A stretch of DNA of 64,000 nucleotides. Source: a virus. A model generated the notes under the pieces. The model saw only the letters and a program-made list of their open reading frames with translations. It had not been told where the DNA came from and did no database searches. Both the position numbers and the translations under genes were made by a program. Shown here in pieces: positions 40,939-48,846 of this stretch (its first letter is position 1; every line of letters starts with the position of its first letter). The stretch is taken from positions 1-64,000 of IMG/VR virus record IMGVR_UViG_3300035704_000396; one strand, given 5' to 3'.

Positions 40939-40966
40939 GTTGATCACGTCACCCGACGTGATCAAC
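40939..40966. promoter_or_regulatory. 12-bp perfect palindrome near the replication region
   Basis: GTTGATCACGTC-ACCC-GACGTGATCAAC. Could be a repressor operator or an origin element; nothing else identifies it. Confidence 0.55.
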
Positions 40967-41063
40967 CAGTGGGCTCCGACCGTGCACCGCCGAATCTCCA
41001 CGACGCCTACCAGCGGAAACCGGTTCGTGCTGTCGGCGTGGACGGTTTCGTCGGTGCACGCTG

Positions 41064-41594
41064 CTATGCGCGTGTCGTTTCGGGTTGCTCGTCGGCAACA
41101 CCCGGCCCGCCCCGGTCGGCCAGCTGGTTGGCCGCGTCCAGCCCTTCGGCGACGTCGAGCAGCGCCTGCGCGGCCGCCATGTCCTCATCCCGGCCGTGCA
41201 CGTCGCGGTACTCCACGAACAGCTCCACCGCGGCCGCCGGCGACTGCTGCACGTCGCGCAGCAGCTGGCGCACCGTGGCCTGGCGGGCGGTCACCTCGTC
41301 GCACAGTCGCCGGATCCGACCCTCCGGGATTGCCGGCAGGCCGTCCTTCGGGTCGGCCAGCAGGTAGGCCGGGACGGATCCGGTCACCTGCCCGATCTGG
41401 CCGTGGAGCTGGCCCACCACCCGGGCGCCGGCCGCCTCGGCGTCCACGCCCAGCTGGCCGGTCAACGTGCGAAAGCTGGCCACGGCCTGTTCGGCGAACG
41501 TGGCGGCGGCCTGGCGCAGTCCTGCGGCGGCCTGGTCGAGCTGGGCGAGCTGCGCGGCCAGCCGACGGGTCGGCGCCCCTGTCCGTTCGGTCAT
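41064..41594 (-). CDS. Hypothetical helical/coiled-coil protein, 176 aa
   Basis: Residues 10-60 are a long helix with heptad-like hydrophobics (RLAAQLAQLDQAAAGLRQAA); a GSVPAYLLADPKDGLPAIPEGRI turn, then further helices. ATG 41594 with AGGAACACAGG upstream. No family recognised. Confidence 0.6.
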   Translation of the reverse strand: MTERTGAPTRRLAAQLAQLDQAAAGLRQAAATFAEQAVASFRTLTGQLGVDAEAAGARVVGQLHGQIGQVTGSVPAYLLADPKDGLPAIPEGRIRRLCDEVTARQATVRQLLRDVQQSPAAAVELFVEYRDVHGRDEDMAAAQALLDVAEGLDAANQLADRGGPGVADEQPETTRA

Positions 41595-41715
41595 TCCTGT
41601 GTTCCTTCCACCGCTGGCAGGGCTGTTTTCTCGGACGAACCGGGACACGCTGACGTCGGCGGCGCTGGGCCGCTTCGTCCAGCACCCGCCGCCGTTCGGG
41701 CGGCACGGTCGGCTG

Positions 41716-42219
41716 TCATGGCCGTGACCCCACTCGGGTGGGGGCCCACACGGTGACGTGGCCCAGCGGCCAGGGCGGCACCCACGTCGTGTCCGGCAGC
41801 CCGTCCTCCAACGACCGGCTGGTGATGGCCTGCCAGCCGCCGCCCAGTCCCGAGTCACCGGCCAGGCGGGCGCCGCCCATGTCCAGCCGCCACCCGCCCA
41901 GGTGCAGCGGCATCCGTCCGACGATGCCGGTGGCCTGCCCGGCCACCCGCATCAGCACCCCCGGGTCGCACAGCCGGCCGGCCAGCCGAGCCGGTGCGTC
42001 GGCGAGCACGACGAAGCAGTGCCGCCCGGTCAACGCCATCACCGCCCACACCCCGGCCAACTCGTCGTCGCTGACCGTGTCCGGGTCGGCCAGGTCGGGG
42101 CCGCCGGCGACCAGGACGGTGCGGGGCTGCCGCCACCGCAGCGGGTCCGGCATGGCCGCGTCCCGCCCGGGCCGCCACGGCGTCGGCGACCACAGGGCAT
42201 GCCGCTGCCGGCCGCTCAT
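41716..42219 (-). CDS. Hypothetical protein, 167 aa
   Basis: Contains VLVAGGPDLADPDTVSDDELAG, GRHCFVVLADAPARLAGRL and PLHLGGWRLDMGGARL, a pattern faintly like phage Gp37/Gp68-type proteins, but too weak to name. ATG 42219 overlaps the methyltransferase stop by 4 bp. C-terminus Trp/Pro-rich. Confidence 0.55.
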   Translation of the reverse strand: MSGRQRHALWSPTPWRPGRDAAMPDPLRWRQPRTVLVAGGPDLADPDTVSDDELAGVWAVMALTGRHCFVVLADAPARLAGRLCDPGVLMRVAGQATGIVGRMPLHLGGWRLDMGGARLAGDSGLGGGWQAITSRSLEDGLPDTTWVPPWPLGHVTVWAPTRVGSRP

Positions 42220-42740
42220 GTGGCCGCCGTCCAGGCCACCAGCGCGCCGTCCAGCTCGGCGCCGGCCAACAGGTCGGCGTCGCGGCGGCCGTAGGCGACC
42301 AGACAGCTGGGGGCGCCGGCGTTGTCGGCCGCCCTGCTGCCGTCGGACCGGTGGAAGTGCAACCGGCCGGCCAGGAACAGGATCGCGTCGGCGCGGGTCC
42401 ACACGTGTTGGGCGAACCAGGCGGTCTCGGTGCGGGCGAACACCAGCGCGGTGCCAATGCCGTGGTCGGCGAGCTTGGCCAGCCAGGCGCCGACGTCGCG
42501 GCTGTAGGGCGGGTTGAGCCACACCCGGCCCTGCCAGTGCAGGGCCAGGCCGTCGCCGTCGGCGGCGGTGTTGTGCCGGCGGGCGGTGGGCCACGGACGC
42601 GGCGCCGGGGCGGCGCACGGGTCCAGCGTGAACGAGTCCGCCCCACCCAGCGCGGCGAGGATGGCCGGCGGGGTCAGCCACACGTCGCAGGCCGCGCGTG
42701 CCGACTGGTGGCCGCCCATGGCGCAGGCGACGCTGCTCAC
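42216..42740 (-). CDS. Phage-type DNA N6-adenine methyltransferase
   Basis: 174 aa from GTG 42740 with GGAGG 7 nt upstream. DVWLTPPAILAAL and TLDPCAAP form the SAM-binding start, NPPY (76-79, in VWLNPPYSRDV) is the catalytic motif IV, followed by strands TALVFARTETAWF and AILFLAGRLHFHR. Compact, without a separate target-recognition domain, as in phage Dam-like (DNA N-6-adenine-methyltransferase) proteins. Likely protects element DNA from host restriction. Confidence 0.85.
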   Translation of the reverse strand: MSSVACAMGGHQSARAACDVWLTPPAILAALGGADSFTLDPCAAPAPRPWPTARRHNTAADGDGLALHWQGRVWLNPPYSRDVGAWLAKLADHGIGTALVFARTETAWFAQHVWTRADAILFLAGRLHFHRSDGSRAADNAGAPSCLVAYGRRDADLLAGAELDGALVAWTAAT

Positions 42741-42930
42741 TCGGGCACCTCCGACCATTGGTCGTCCGGCGATGCACGCTGGACCAGCATGCCGCCGTGC
42801 CGGGCGGCCTCGGACCGGGCCTCGGCTTCCTCCAGCGGCGCTACCCAGACGCTGTTGGGCCAGCGGCCGTCGAACGTCTTCCAACTGGTGTGGTCGCCGT
42901 ATGCCTCGTACCCAGCGCGTGCGTGGTCAT
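42737..42930 (-). pseudogene. Small gene remnant without a start
   Basis: The frame ending in TGA at 42737 encodes about 55 clearly protein-like residues (YEAYGDHTSWKTFDGRW, then NSVWVAPLEEAEARS and MLVQRASPDD). No start codon lies in frame near its beginning; the ATG at 42930, which has GAGGAA 8 nt upstream, is in another frame and stops after 29 codons. Upstream, the frame reads into ALAALR, like the end of the gene at 44109-44708. A frameshift or a cassette-recombination scar fits. Confidence 0.5.
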
Positions 42931-43247
42931 GTCTGCCGTTCCTCAGTGCCGCAAGCGCGGTCTGGCTGGGTGGCCAGCTCGTCGGCTCGGTAACGCCATG
43001 CCCGCGCCCGGTCGATCAGGTGGGCCATGGTGTGGCCGCGTGCTTCACCGAGGGCATCGGCCAGGGCCACACGCGCCTGCTCCTGTTCGGCCAGCCGCGG
43101 CGACACCACGGCCTCGTCAACGATGCGCGCGATCTCGCCGTAGTCGATGTCCAGCGTGTCAGTGACCGGGTCGATGGTCGTGAACTCGCTCGGACACTCC
43201 TGCAGCGCCTGCGAGATCGCCTCTCGCATCTCGCGTTCGGTTGTCAC
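42927..43247 (-). CDS. Hypothetical helical protein, 106 aa
   Basis: GTG 43247; begins VTTEREMREAISQALQE and includes DYGEIARIVDEAVV and a helix with ARVALADALGEARGH. Helical, acidic then basic. First of a run of small genes with conserved start/stop junctions. No family recognised. Confidence 0.6.
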   Translation of the reverse strand: MTTEREMREAISQALQECPSEFTTIDPVTDTLDIDYGEIARIVDEAVVSPRLAEQEQARVALADALGEARGHTMAHLIDRARAWRYRADELATQPDRACGTEERQT

Positions 43248-43494
43248 CGGACCAGCCCCTCACGATTGAACGCGCGCCTAGCGCGCGACACCGGTCACAG
43301 GCGTCGTTTTCGTCGAACTGCTCACCCATCTCGTCGGCTGGGCATTCGCAGGGCAGTGACATCACCACGTCCCGCAACCGGGTCACGGCGCACATCACGA
43401 TGTGCACCTCGGCGGCTTCATCCTCTGCCGGGTTGCAGGCCGCGATGATGTGGTCAGCCAGTAGCCGGTACGCGGTCTCGTCGTCGGTTGTCAC
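43159..43494 (-). CDS. Small Cys-containing protein, 111 aa, overlapping its neighbour
   Basis: GTG 43494 in the conserved GAGGCTGGCCGGTGA context. Residues 1-75 look real (YRLLADHIIAACNPAEDEAAE, CECPADEMGEQFDENDACDRC, two Cys pairs). The last 30 residues run in an alternate frame over the next gene for 89 bp, unlike the tidy 4-bp junctions nearby, so the C-terminus may be extended by an indel. Confidence 0.55.
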   Translation of the reverse strand: MTTDDETAYRLLADHIIAACNPAEDEAAEVHIVMCAVTRLRDVVMSLPCECPADEMGEQFDENDACDRCRALGARSIVRGWSGDNRTRDARGDLAGAAGVSERVHDHRPGH

Positions 43495-43688
43495 CGGCCA
43501 GCCTCGATGATGTTGTGGACCTGACGCTCCAACCGGGCCGCGTGCCACTGGCGGTGCTTGTCACAGAACCGGCCGTGAGGGGAGCCGTCCTCGCAGCCGA
43601 TCCAGCCGCACTGGTCGCGCTCGCGCTCATCCCGGTAGACCTCATCCGGGGGAAGATTGATCAGCTCAGGTGGACAGAACATGGTCAC
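43491..43688 (-). CDS. Small zinc-binding-like protein, 65 aa
   Basis: GTG 43688 in GAGGCTGGCCGGTGA. Cys/His set CGWIGCEDGSPHGRFCDKH suits one zinc. Ends EAGR because the next junction is the same sequence. Function unknown. Confidence 0.6.
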   Translation of the reverse strand: MTMFCPPELINLPPDEVYRDERERDQCGWIGCEDGSPHGRFCDKHRQWHAARLERQVHNIIEAGR

Positions 43689-43888
43689 CGGCCAGCCTCC
43701 AGTTCCTTCGGGTCCGGCATACCCGGCTCCGTCTCCCACTGCCGGTTCTGGATGTCGGACTGGATGGCGTACAGGGCCGAGCCGACGTCATCCCATGCGC
43801 CTGACGACCCGAACCCGACGTCGACCCAGTCTTCACCGCTGTCGATGGCCTGGATCGTGTACTCGATCCGGAACTCGCGTTCGCTCAC
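43685..43888 (-). CDS. Small acidic protein, 67 aa
   Basis: GTG 43888, same junction. Begins VSEREFRIEYTIQAIDSGEDW; beta strand then helix (SALYAIQSDIQ). Ends ELEAGR. Not recognised. Confidence 0.6.
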   Translation of the reverse strand: MSEREFRIEYTIQAIDSGEDWVDVGFGSSGAWDDVGSALYAIQSDIQNRQWETEPGMPDPKELEAGR

Positions 43889-44112
43889 CGGCCAGCCTCC
43901 CTAATCTGTCCCACACGCCTGTTCCGCATGCGCTGCGGCATGTCCACCAGATGCCGATAAGCAGCGATCGTTGACGCCGCCCACAACAGGTCCTCCCTCG
44001 TTGGCGTGCCGTACCGCAGCCTCCACTCGACCTCGCCGGGGTCGGCAGGATTGGGCCACGCCATGATCGAGTCCGGCTCGCTGGGGTCGATCACGCGAAG
44101 GTGCCCGCTCAC
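43885..44112 (-). CDS. Small protein, 75 aa
   Basis: GTG 44112. Includes EWRLRYGTPTREDLLWAAST, given as a central beta-helix unit, and ends QIREAGR at the shared junction. Not recognised. Confidence 0.6.
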   Translation of the reverse strand: MSGHLRVIDPSEPDSIMAWPNPADPGEVEWRLRYGTPTREDLLWAASTIAAYRHLVDMPQRMRNRRVGQIREAGR

Positions 44113-44708
44113 TGCTGCTTCCCCCTCAGTGCCGCAAGAGCGGCGCGGCGAAGCTCGTGTGCAGGGAAGCGGCACTGCCCGTCTCCTGGCGCGTCGCAGT
44201 CGCACATGGTGTCGTGGATGGCCTTCTCGGTGCGCTCGGCGGCGGCATCATCGGCCGGACTGGCCAGCCGTTCCTGTACGCAGTTGACGACCAAGTATGG
44301 GTCGCTCGTGTCGCGCGGCAGTCCCACAGCCTCAGCGAGATCGGCGATTGCCTGGCGGGCTTCGTCGTCCGGCTGTGCCGCTGGGGCAGCGGCCTGCACC
44401 GTGTACCGAGTGACCCGCAGGCCGTCAGCGAGGATGTCGGCCGCGTCGCGGGCTTCCGGCTCGGTGGCATAGACCCCGCTCACCTCCTCGTCGGCGTCGT
44501 GCGAGCCCACGACGCCGACGACTGGGCCGGCGGTCGGCGCTGCGTCGGCTGCCCCGAAGCGCCAGCCGGCGTCCAGCAGCCCGTCGGCGACCGCGTCGAG
44601 GTAGGCCGGGCCCGGGGTTTGCCACCCGGTCGTGTCGTTCCAGTCGGCGTCGACGCGGGTCAGGTCGGCGATCAGCGCTGCGCGCTGCGACTGCTGGCTG
44701 CTGGTCAT
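44109..44708 (-). CDS. Hypothetical protein, 199 aa
   Basis: ATG 44708 with GGAGGTGCC upstream. Mixed alpha/beta; a small DEEVSGVYATEPEARDAADIL segment resembles stress-type phage accessory proteins; C-terminal Cys cluster (TMCDCDAPGDGQCRFP) before RRAALAALRGKQQ. Not recognised. Confidence 0.6.
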   Translation of the reverse strand: MTSSQQSQRAALIADLTRVDADWNDTTGWQTPGPAYLDAVADGLLDAGWRFGAADAAPTAGPVVGVVGSHDADEEVSGVYATEPEARDAADILADGLRVTRYTVQAAAPAAQPDDEARQAIADLAEAVGLPRDTSDPYLVVNCVQERLASPADDAAAERTEKAIHDTMCDCDAPGDGQCRFPAHELRRAALAALRGKQQ

Positions 44709-45502
44709 TCGGCACCTCCGTGTGCGCCTCGGATCGTGGGTTGCACGAGCTGCTGGTAGCCCTGCTGGTACCAGCCGCACTGGCACAACACCTGGCCGGT
44801 GCCGTCCGGTCGGCGGTGGGTGAGACAGCCGGCGTGGTAGCGGTCGACGGCGGCCAGCAGCGTGGGGTGTGCCTGACCGGCCAGGGCGAGGCTGCCGCTG
44901 GGGGCAGGCCACCCGTTCCACCGGTGCACCACCTCGACCCCCAGGTCGGTGAGCACCGCCTGCCAGACGTCCAGTTCACCGCGGCCCAGCCGGGTCAACG
45001 GCAGGCCATGCTCGTCGCCGACGTGGCTGGCCACGTCGACCGCGATCACCGGGTGTCCACCCCATCCGCGCGGGCACAGCACGATCGATCGGTTGTCGAC
45101 CACCATCTGCACTCTCATGCCGTGGTGTTGCAGGATCGCGTCGTCGGGCTGTTGGGTGTCCACCAGCCAGCGCAGGCCGGCGGCCAGCAGTTCACGCGGG
45201 CCGGGCAGTTCCACGGTGACGGTGCGCCGGATGGTGGCGCTGTCCATGATCTGCACGTCGGCGCGGGGGTAGCGGCGGGGCCGGTTGGCCACGACGAACC
45301 GGCCTTTCTCGGTGAGCAGCCGCTGCTCGTCCTCGAGTAGCCGCTGGCGGCGCAGCAGCGCCAGGCAGGCCGGGTTGATCCGGGAGTGTGGGTCGCCGGC
45401 CAGGGCGACCAGCGCTGCCCGCGACGGCGCCGGCAGCGCTTCGAAGGTGCGCTGCGCCTGGTAGGGGCCCATCAGCGGGCGCGGGTTGTCGAAGGTGGTC
45501 AT
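44705..45502 (-). CDS. Hypothetical protein, 265 aa
   Basis: ATG 45502 (GAGG upstream) preferred to ATG 45514. N-terminal part looks like a winged helix (APSRAALVALAGD, ACLALLRRQRLLEDEQRLLTEKGRFV, truncated here), then a beta-rich part and a C-terminal CQCGWYQQGY. May bind DNA; not recognised. Confidence 0.6.
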   Translation of the reverse strand: MTTFDNPRPLMGPYQAQRTFEALPAPSRAALVALAGDPHSRINPACLALLRRQRLLEDEQRLLTEKGRFVVANRPRRYPRADVQIMDSATIRRTVTVELPGPRELLAAGLRWLVDTQQPDDAILQHHGMRVQMVVDNRSIVLCPRGWGGHPVIAVDVASHVGDEHGLPLTRLGRGELDVWQAVLTDLGVEVVHRWNGWPAPSGSLALAGQAHPTLLAAVDRYHAGCLTHRRPDGTGQVLCQCGWYQQGYQQLVQPTIRGAHGGAE

Positions 45503-45510
45503 GGTGTTCC

Positions 45511-46026
45511 TCATCGGGTGTCGCGGACTGTGGCGAACCTGCGGTCGCCTTCACACATCCAGTGGTCGAACCTGTGCCGCATGACGTGCCCGACGATCAG
45601 CAGGTCGTCGAACGCGGGCCCCTGGTTGCGCCAGGTCTGCTGGTGTAGCTCGTCGATCGGTTGCCAGCGGGCGGTGGCGGTGCGCGGTGGGACCGGGGCG
45701 GCGAGCACGGCCCCGTACGCGGCGGTGATCACTTCGCCGTGGGCGCCCCGCGCGGGCACGTCGAAGATCCCGGCGAACCGCAGTTCGGCGGGATGCACGG
45801 TCAGGCCGGTCTGTTCGGCCAGGGCCAGCGATGCCGCGTCGACCGGGTCTCGGCCGCCCAGCAACGCGAAGGGCAGTTCGGGCAGCCCGGCGAACGGGGC
45901 GGCCGGTCGGGTGACCATCAGGACGTGGCAGGCGTGGTCGCGGTTGCCGCGGTGCAGAAGCACCGCGGCCGCCGCCCACTGCAGGGGCGCGTTGAGCGCG
46001 GCCAGCGGGTGTCGGGATGTGCGCAT
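45511..46026 (-). CDS. Nudix-like protein with degenerate Nudix box
   Basis: 171 aa. HVLMVTRPAAPFAG, then GGRDPVDAASLALAEQTGL at the Nudix-box position (57-75), then ARWQPIDELHQ and AFDDLLIVGHVMRHRF match the Nudix/NrtR-type fold. The box lacks the usual REUxEE acidic pair, so hydrolase activity is doubtful; a ligand-binding role is possible. Three leader-motif copies lie at 46027-46071. Confidence 0.6.
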   Translation of the reverse strand: MRTSRHPLAALNAPLQWAAAAVLLHRGNRDHACHVLMVTRPAAPFAGLPELPFALLGGRDPVDAASLALAEQTGLTVHPAELRFAGIFDVPARGAHGEVITAAYGAVLAAPVPPRTATARWQPIDELHQQTWRNQGPAFDDLLIVGHVMRHRFDHWMCEGDRRFATVRDTR

Positions 46027-46080
46027 GGTGGTGGGGAGGTCCGTTCGCTTGGTGGTGGGAATGGTGGTGGGACGGGTCGG

Positions 46081-46596
46081 CTACAGCGGTGGGGCGTCGG
46101 TGGCCCGGCGGCGGGCCGCGTCGAGGGCCCGGTTGCGGGCGGCCCAGCCGGCGCACAGCAGGCCGGGTTGGCCGTCGGCCTGGTAGGGCACGCCGGCGCG
46201 TTGGGTGGGCCGGTAGCAGCCGGGTTCGGCCGGGATCTGGGTACCGGCCGGGTGGCGCCATGCCACGATGCGGCGCAGCCCGTCGTGGCACCAGAACCGT
46301 TCCCCGCTGGCGGCCAGCCCTTCCAGCATGTCGGCGTCGCCGTTGAACCGGGGGTCGCCGGTCTTCTCGAAGCTGTCGGGCCGGTAGGCGCAGTCGCCGC
46401 ACATGCCCTGGCGGGTGACCGGCTGCACGCCGGCGGCCAGCAGCCCGGCGGCCTCCTCGTCGACGGGCTGCTGGTGGGCGCTGTACACGGGTTCCCAGCA
46501 GGTGCACGATCCGGGGCCGTCGAGGACGGCGCCTTCGCAGCATTCGCCGTCGCCGACGGCCGGGAAAGCGGGCGAGTAGTCCAGTTTTATGCACAT
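46081..46596 (-). CDS. Cys-rich phage-type protein, 171 aa
   Basis: ATG 46596 with GAGGAG upstream. Cys pattern ECCEGAVLDGPGSCTCW, MCGDCAYRP and WCHDGL suits one or two metal sites; then RRIVAWRHPAG and a small C-terminal part. Proteins of this look are frequent in actinophage early regions, function unknown. Confidence 0.65.
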   Translation of the reverse strand: MCIKLDYSPAFPAVGDGECCEGAVLDGPGSCTCWEPVYSAHQQPVDEEAAGLLAAGVQPVTRQGMCGDCAYRPDSFEKTGDPRFNGDADMLEGLAASGERFWCHDGLRRIVAWRHPAGTQIPAEPGCYRPTQRAGVPYQADGQPGLLCAGWAARNRALDAARRRATDAPPL

Positions 46597-47216
46597 GCTG
46601 CGCTCCTCTGGTCGTAGTCGGGGTCCGCGCGGCGCAGCGCCGCCACCAGGTCGGGGGACAGCGGGAACGATCCCGGTGGTGTGCGCCGTCGCCGAGGCGG
46701 CCCGGACCGGCCGTGCCGCTGCCGGCTGTAGCAGCTGGTGCACTGCGTGCCCGAGCCTCGGCAGACCACCCGCAATGCGGTGGTGCGGGCGTCCTGGTAC
46801 AGACCCTTGCGGATCATGGTGCGGCCGCAGCCGGTGCACGGCGACTCGTCGGGTCCGCGCACGGCCGGTGCGGCCGGTCCGGGTTTGCCCCGGCATTGCC
46901 GGCCCTGGCAGGACACGCACAGCTGGCCGCCGCCGTGTTTGACCTTGCCCTGGGCGCGGAGCGCCGGGTCCCACAGGTCGGGTCGGATCTTGGTGCGGCC
47001 GCAGCCGGCGCATGGGGTTTCGTCGGGCACCCGTTGCGCCGGTCGGGCCGGCCCGGCGTTGCCGCGTAGGCGGCGGTCGTTGCAGCTCACGCACAGCTGG
47101 CCGGCGCCGTGGCGGACTTTGCCCTGGCCGCGGAGCGCCGGGTCCCACAGGTCGGGTCGGATCTTGGTGCGGCCGCAGCCGGCGCACGGCGTCTGGCCCG
47201 GAATCGGCGTGGCCAT
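46587..47216 (-). CDS. Protein with three tandem zinc-finger repeats
   Basis: 209 aa. Three copies of CxGCGRTxIR...(about 28 residues)...CxSC: Cys 11/14/42/45, 69/72/100/103 and 127/130/159/162. The first two are nearly identical in protein and DNA (66-bp repeats), the third has diverged. A basic tail follows. Probably binds nucleic acid; may act in phage gene control. ATG 47216 overlaps the upstream stop (TGATG). Confidence 0.7.
   Translation of the reverse strand: MATPIPGQTPCAGCGRTKIRPDLWDPALRGQGKVRHGAGQLCVSCNDRRLRGNAGPARPAQRVPDETPCAGCGRTKIRPDLWDPALRAQGKVKHGGGQLCVSCQGRQCRGKPGPAAPAVRGPDESPCTGCGRTMIRKGLYQDARTTALRVVCRGSGTQCTSCYSRQRHGRSGPPRRRRTPPGSFPLSPDLVAALRRADPDYDQRSAACA
46947..47012. repeat. 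66-bp direct repeat, copy A
   Basis: Nearly identical (about 64 of 66) to 47121-47186, encoding the shared core of zinc-finger repeats one and two; recent duplication. Confidence 0.8.
47121..47186. repeat. 66-bp direct repeat, copy B
   Basis: Partner of 46947-47012, 174 bp away. Confidence 0.8.
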
Positions 47217-47617
47217 CACAACCAGTCCGCCCCGGGCCGGGGTCGCTGCGCCGCCTCGGCGTGGTGGTGGCGGCACAGCGGCAGCGGTGAACCGCCGGTC
47301 TGTGGCGATTCCCGCCAGCGCACCGGTCCGTTGCATGCCGGGCCCTGTTTGAGGCACACGATGTTCTGCGCGGCCGCCACCGGATCGGGGTGGCGGCGCA
47401 GGATCGCGGCGGCGAGCGCGTCGGCCTTGTCGGCCGGCACGGTGGGCAGGTGCGCCGCGTCGAGGATGTCCAGGTGCCGCAGCGCCAGGATCAGCGCGGT
47501 GGCGGCGCCGAAGGACAGGCCCAGCTCGACACGGATGTTGTCGATCAACGAGTTCTGGGTGGCGGTCACCAGCCTGGCCGCGTTGGCCAGCGTGGCGCGG
47601 TCACGGTTGTCGGGCAT
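47216..47617 (-). CDS. Hypothetical protein with C-terminal Cys/His tail, 133 aa
   Basis: Helical N-terminal two-thirds (VTATQNSLIDNIRVELGLSF) and CNGPVRW ... LCRHHHAEA near the end. ATG 47617 with weak GAGCGG. Not recognised. Confidence 0.6.
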   Translation of the reverse strand: MPDNRDRATLANAARLVTATQNSLIDNIRVELGLSFGAATALILALRHLDILDAAHLPTVPADKADALAAAILRRHPDPVAAAQNIVCLKQGPACNGPVRWRESPQTGGSPLPLCRHHHAEAAQRPRPGADWL

Positions 47618-47623
47618 CGCCGC

Positions 47624-48292
47624 TCACCCGCCGGCCGGGCAGCGGTCCAGCATGCCGGTCAGCGCGCCGCGTTCGGTGCTGGTGACGGTCAGGTGGTAGG
47701 CGAGTTTCACCGCGACCCAGCGTTGCGCGTACTGGCAGTCGTCGGCGGTGTCGGGCGGTTGGTAGCCAGGGGGTGCCTCGTCGCCTTTGGAGCGGTTGGA
47801 GTGTGCGGTGACGGCGACCAGTTCGCGGTGCACGTCGTTGGCGAAGCTCACCCGCTGGGCGGTGGTCCACGACCGGGCGCCGGTGACCCAGGCGTTGGCC
47901 AGCGGCACGATGTGGTCGATGTCCAGCTGGTGGGGCGAGGTGACGGTGACCCCGTCGTAGAGGGATGTCCACCGGCCGCCGGTGACGGTGCAGCCGTGCC
48001 GGGTGACGCCGGTGCCGTCGGCCAGCAGCACGTCGACGCGGGAGTCGCAGCCGTCGGGTTGGGTGGCCCACCCGTCGCCGAACCGGGTGCGGCTGTAGCC
48101 GGCCATGCTGGCGTCGGGGGCGACGGTCAGCGCGTCCAGTTCGGCCACCGTGGTCGCGGCCGGCGGGTCGGTCTGGGCGTTGGCGCCGTGGTGCCCGGCG
48201 TCGCAGGCCGTGTACAGGATCAGCGCCACAGTGCCGATCAAGCCCAAGGTCCACAGGCCGGGCCGGGCGCGGGTCTTCGTTGGGATGCGCAT
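47624..48292 (-). CDS. Secreted HNH endonuclease-like protein (DUF1524 type)
   Basis: 222 aa. Basic start and hydrophobic segment (about 14-29) as export signal or anchor. The core matches the actinomycete HNH/DUF1524 family: LDIDHIVPLANAW (His of the HNH, about 127), SWTTAQRVSFANDVHRELVAV and SNRSKGD. Such enzymes cut DNA with a metal ion. On a mobile element it could act against competitor or host DNA, or aid entry. Leader motif complement of 48307-48315, 14 nt before ATG. Confidence 0.85.
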   Translation of the reverse strand: MRIPTKTRARPGLWTLGLIGTVALILYTACDAGHHGANAQTDPPAATTVAELDALTVAPDASMAGYSRTRFGDGWATQPDGCDSRVDVLLADGTGVTRHGCTVTGGRWTSLYDGVTVTSPHQLDIDHIVPLANAWVTGARSWTTAQRVSFANDVHRELVAVTAHSNRSKGDEAPPGYQPPDTADDCQYAQRWVAVKLAYHLTVTSTERGALTGMLDRCPAGG

Positions 48293-48337
48293 GGGGTTCC
48301 TCGCGTGGTGGTGGGAGTTGGTGAGCGTGGTGGGATT

Positions 48338-48721
48338 TCAGGTGCGGCCGGGATGGGTGCGGGCCAGCACTCGGATGCCGAGCACGGCCGCGCCGCCCAG
48401 GCCGGCCAGGCCGATGGGAAGCCAGCCCTCGACGATGAGCCCGACGATGGCCAGTGCCGTCAATGCTGCGATCGCGGCGGGCAGGCCGACGCGTTCGACA
48501 CGGCCCAGCGGCCGGGCCAGCGGGGTCAGCTCGTCTTCGTTGGCCTCGACGAGGACGCCGAACTGGTTGGGCTCGTAGGCGGTGCCGTGCTGGTCGACGG
48601 CGACCGCCCAGTCGGCGCCGTCTCGCGGGTTGCGGGCGGCCAGAAACCCGGTGAACCAGGTCTGGTCGGGCCGCTGGCAGTGGACTCGTTCGCCGACGTC
48701 GAACAGGCGGGATGCCGTCAT
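48338..48721 (-). CDS. Membrane-anchored SH3-like small protein
   Basis: 127 aa. Residues 1-65 read as a small beta barrel (FDVGERVHCQRPDQTWFTGFL), followed by two spans (about 78-95 and 97-114) and a basic tail. Not recognised as a named family. Confidence 0.55.
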   Translation of the reverse strand: MTASRLFDVGERVHCQRPDQTWFTGFLAARNPRDGADWAVAVDQHGTAYEPNQFGVLVEANEDELTPLARPLGRVERVGLPAAIAALTALAIVGLIVEGWLPIGLAGLGGAAVLGIRVLARTHPGRT

Positions 48722-48753
48722 CGGGCACCGCCGCCGTTGCGGGTGACAAAAAT

Positions 48754-48784
48754 CGACATATCATGATCCTATCATGATATGTCG
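48754..48784 (-). promoter_or_regulatory. 31-bp palindromic promoter-operator
   Basis: CGACATATCATGA (48754-48766) and its exact complement (48772-48784) flank 5 bp; the TAGGAT -10 of the gene at 48338 lies within (complement of 48766-48771), and CTATCG stands 14 nt upstream. The same CATGATAGGAT core recurs at 58626 and 62174. Confidence 0.65.
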
Positions 48785-48846
48785 GCGATAGCAGGGTGAA
48801 ACTGGACGTCAGGGCAAGGCAACGCCCGAATGTTGGGAGGCTGCCG

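Larger units (their letters stand above)
40646..41063. other. 418-bp non-coding region with stable inverted repeats
   Basis: No gene supported. It holds GGCCAAT-CTCC-ATTGGCC-type symmetry (about 40703-40720), the candidate RNA at 40735-40885 and the palindrome at 40939-40966. It separates the replication genes from the 41-62 kb block and may contribute to the origin or its control. Confidence 0.5.
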
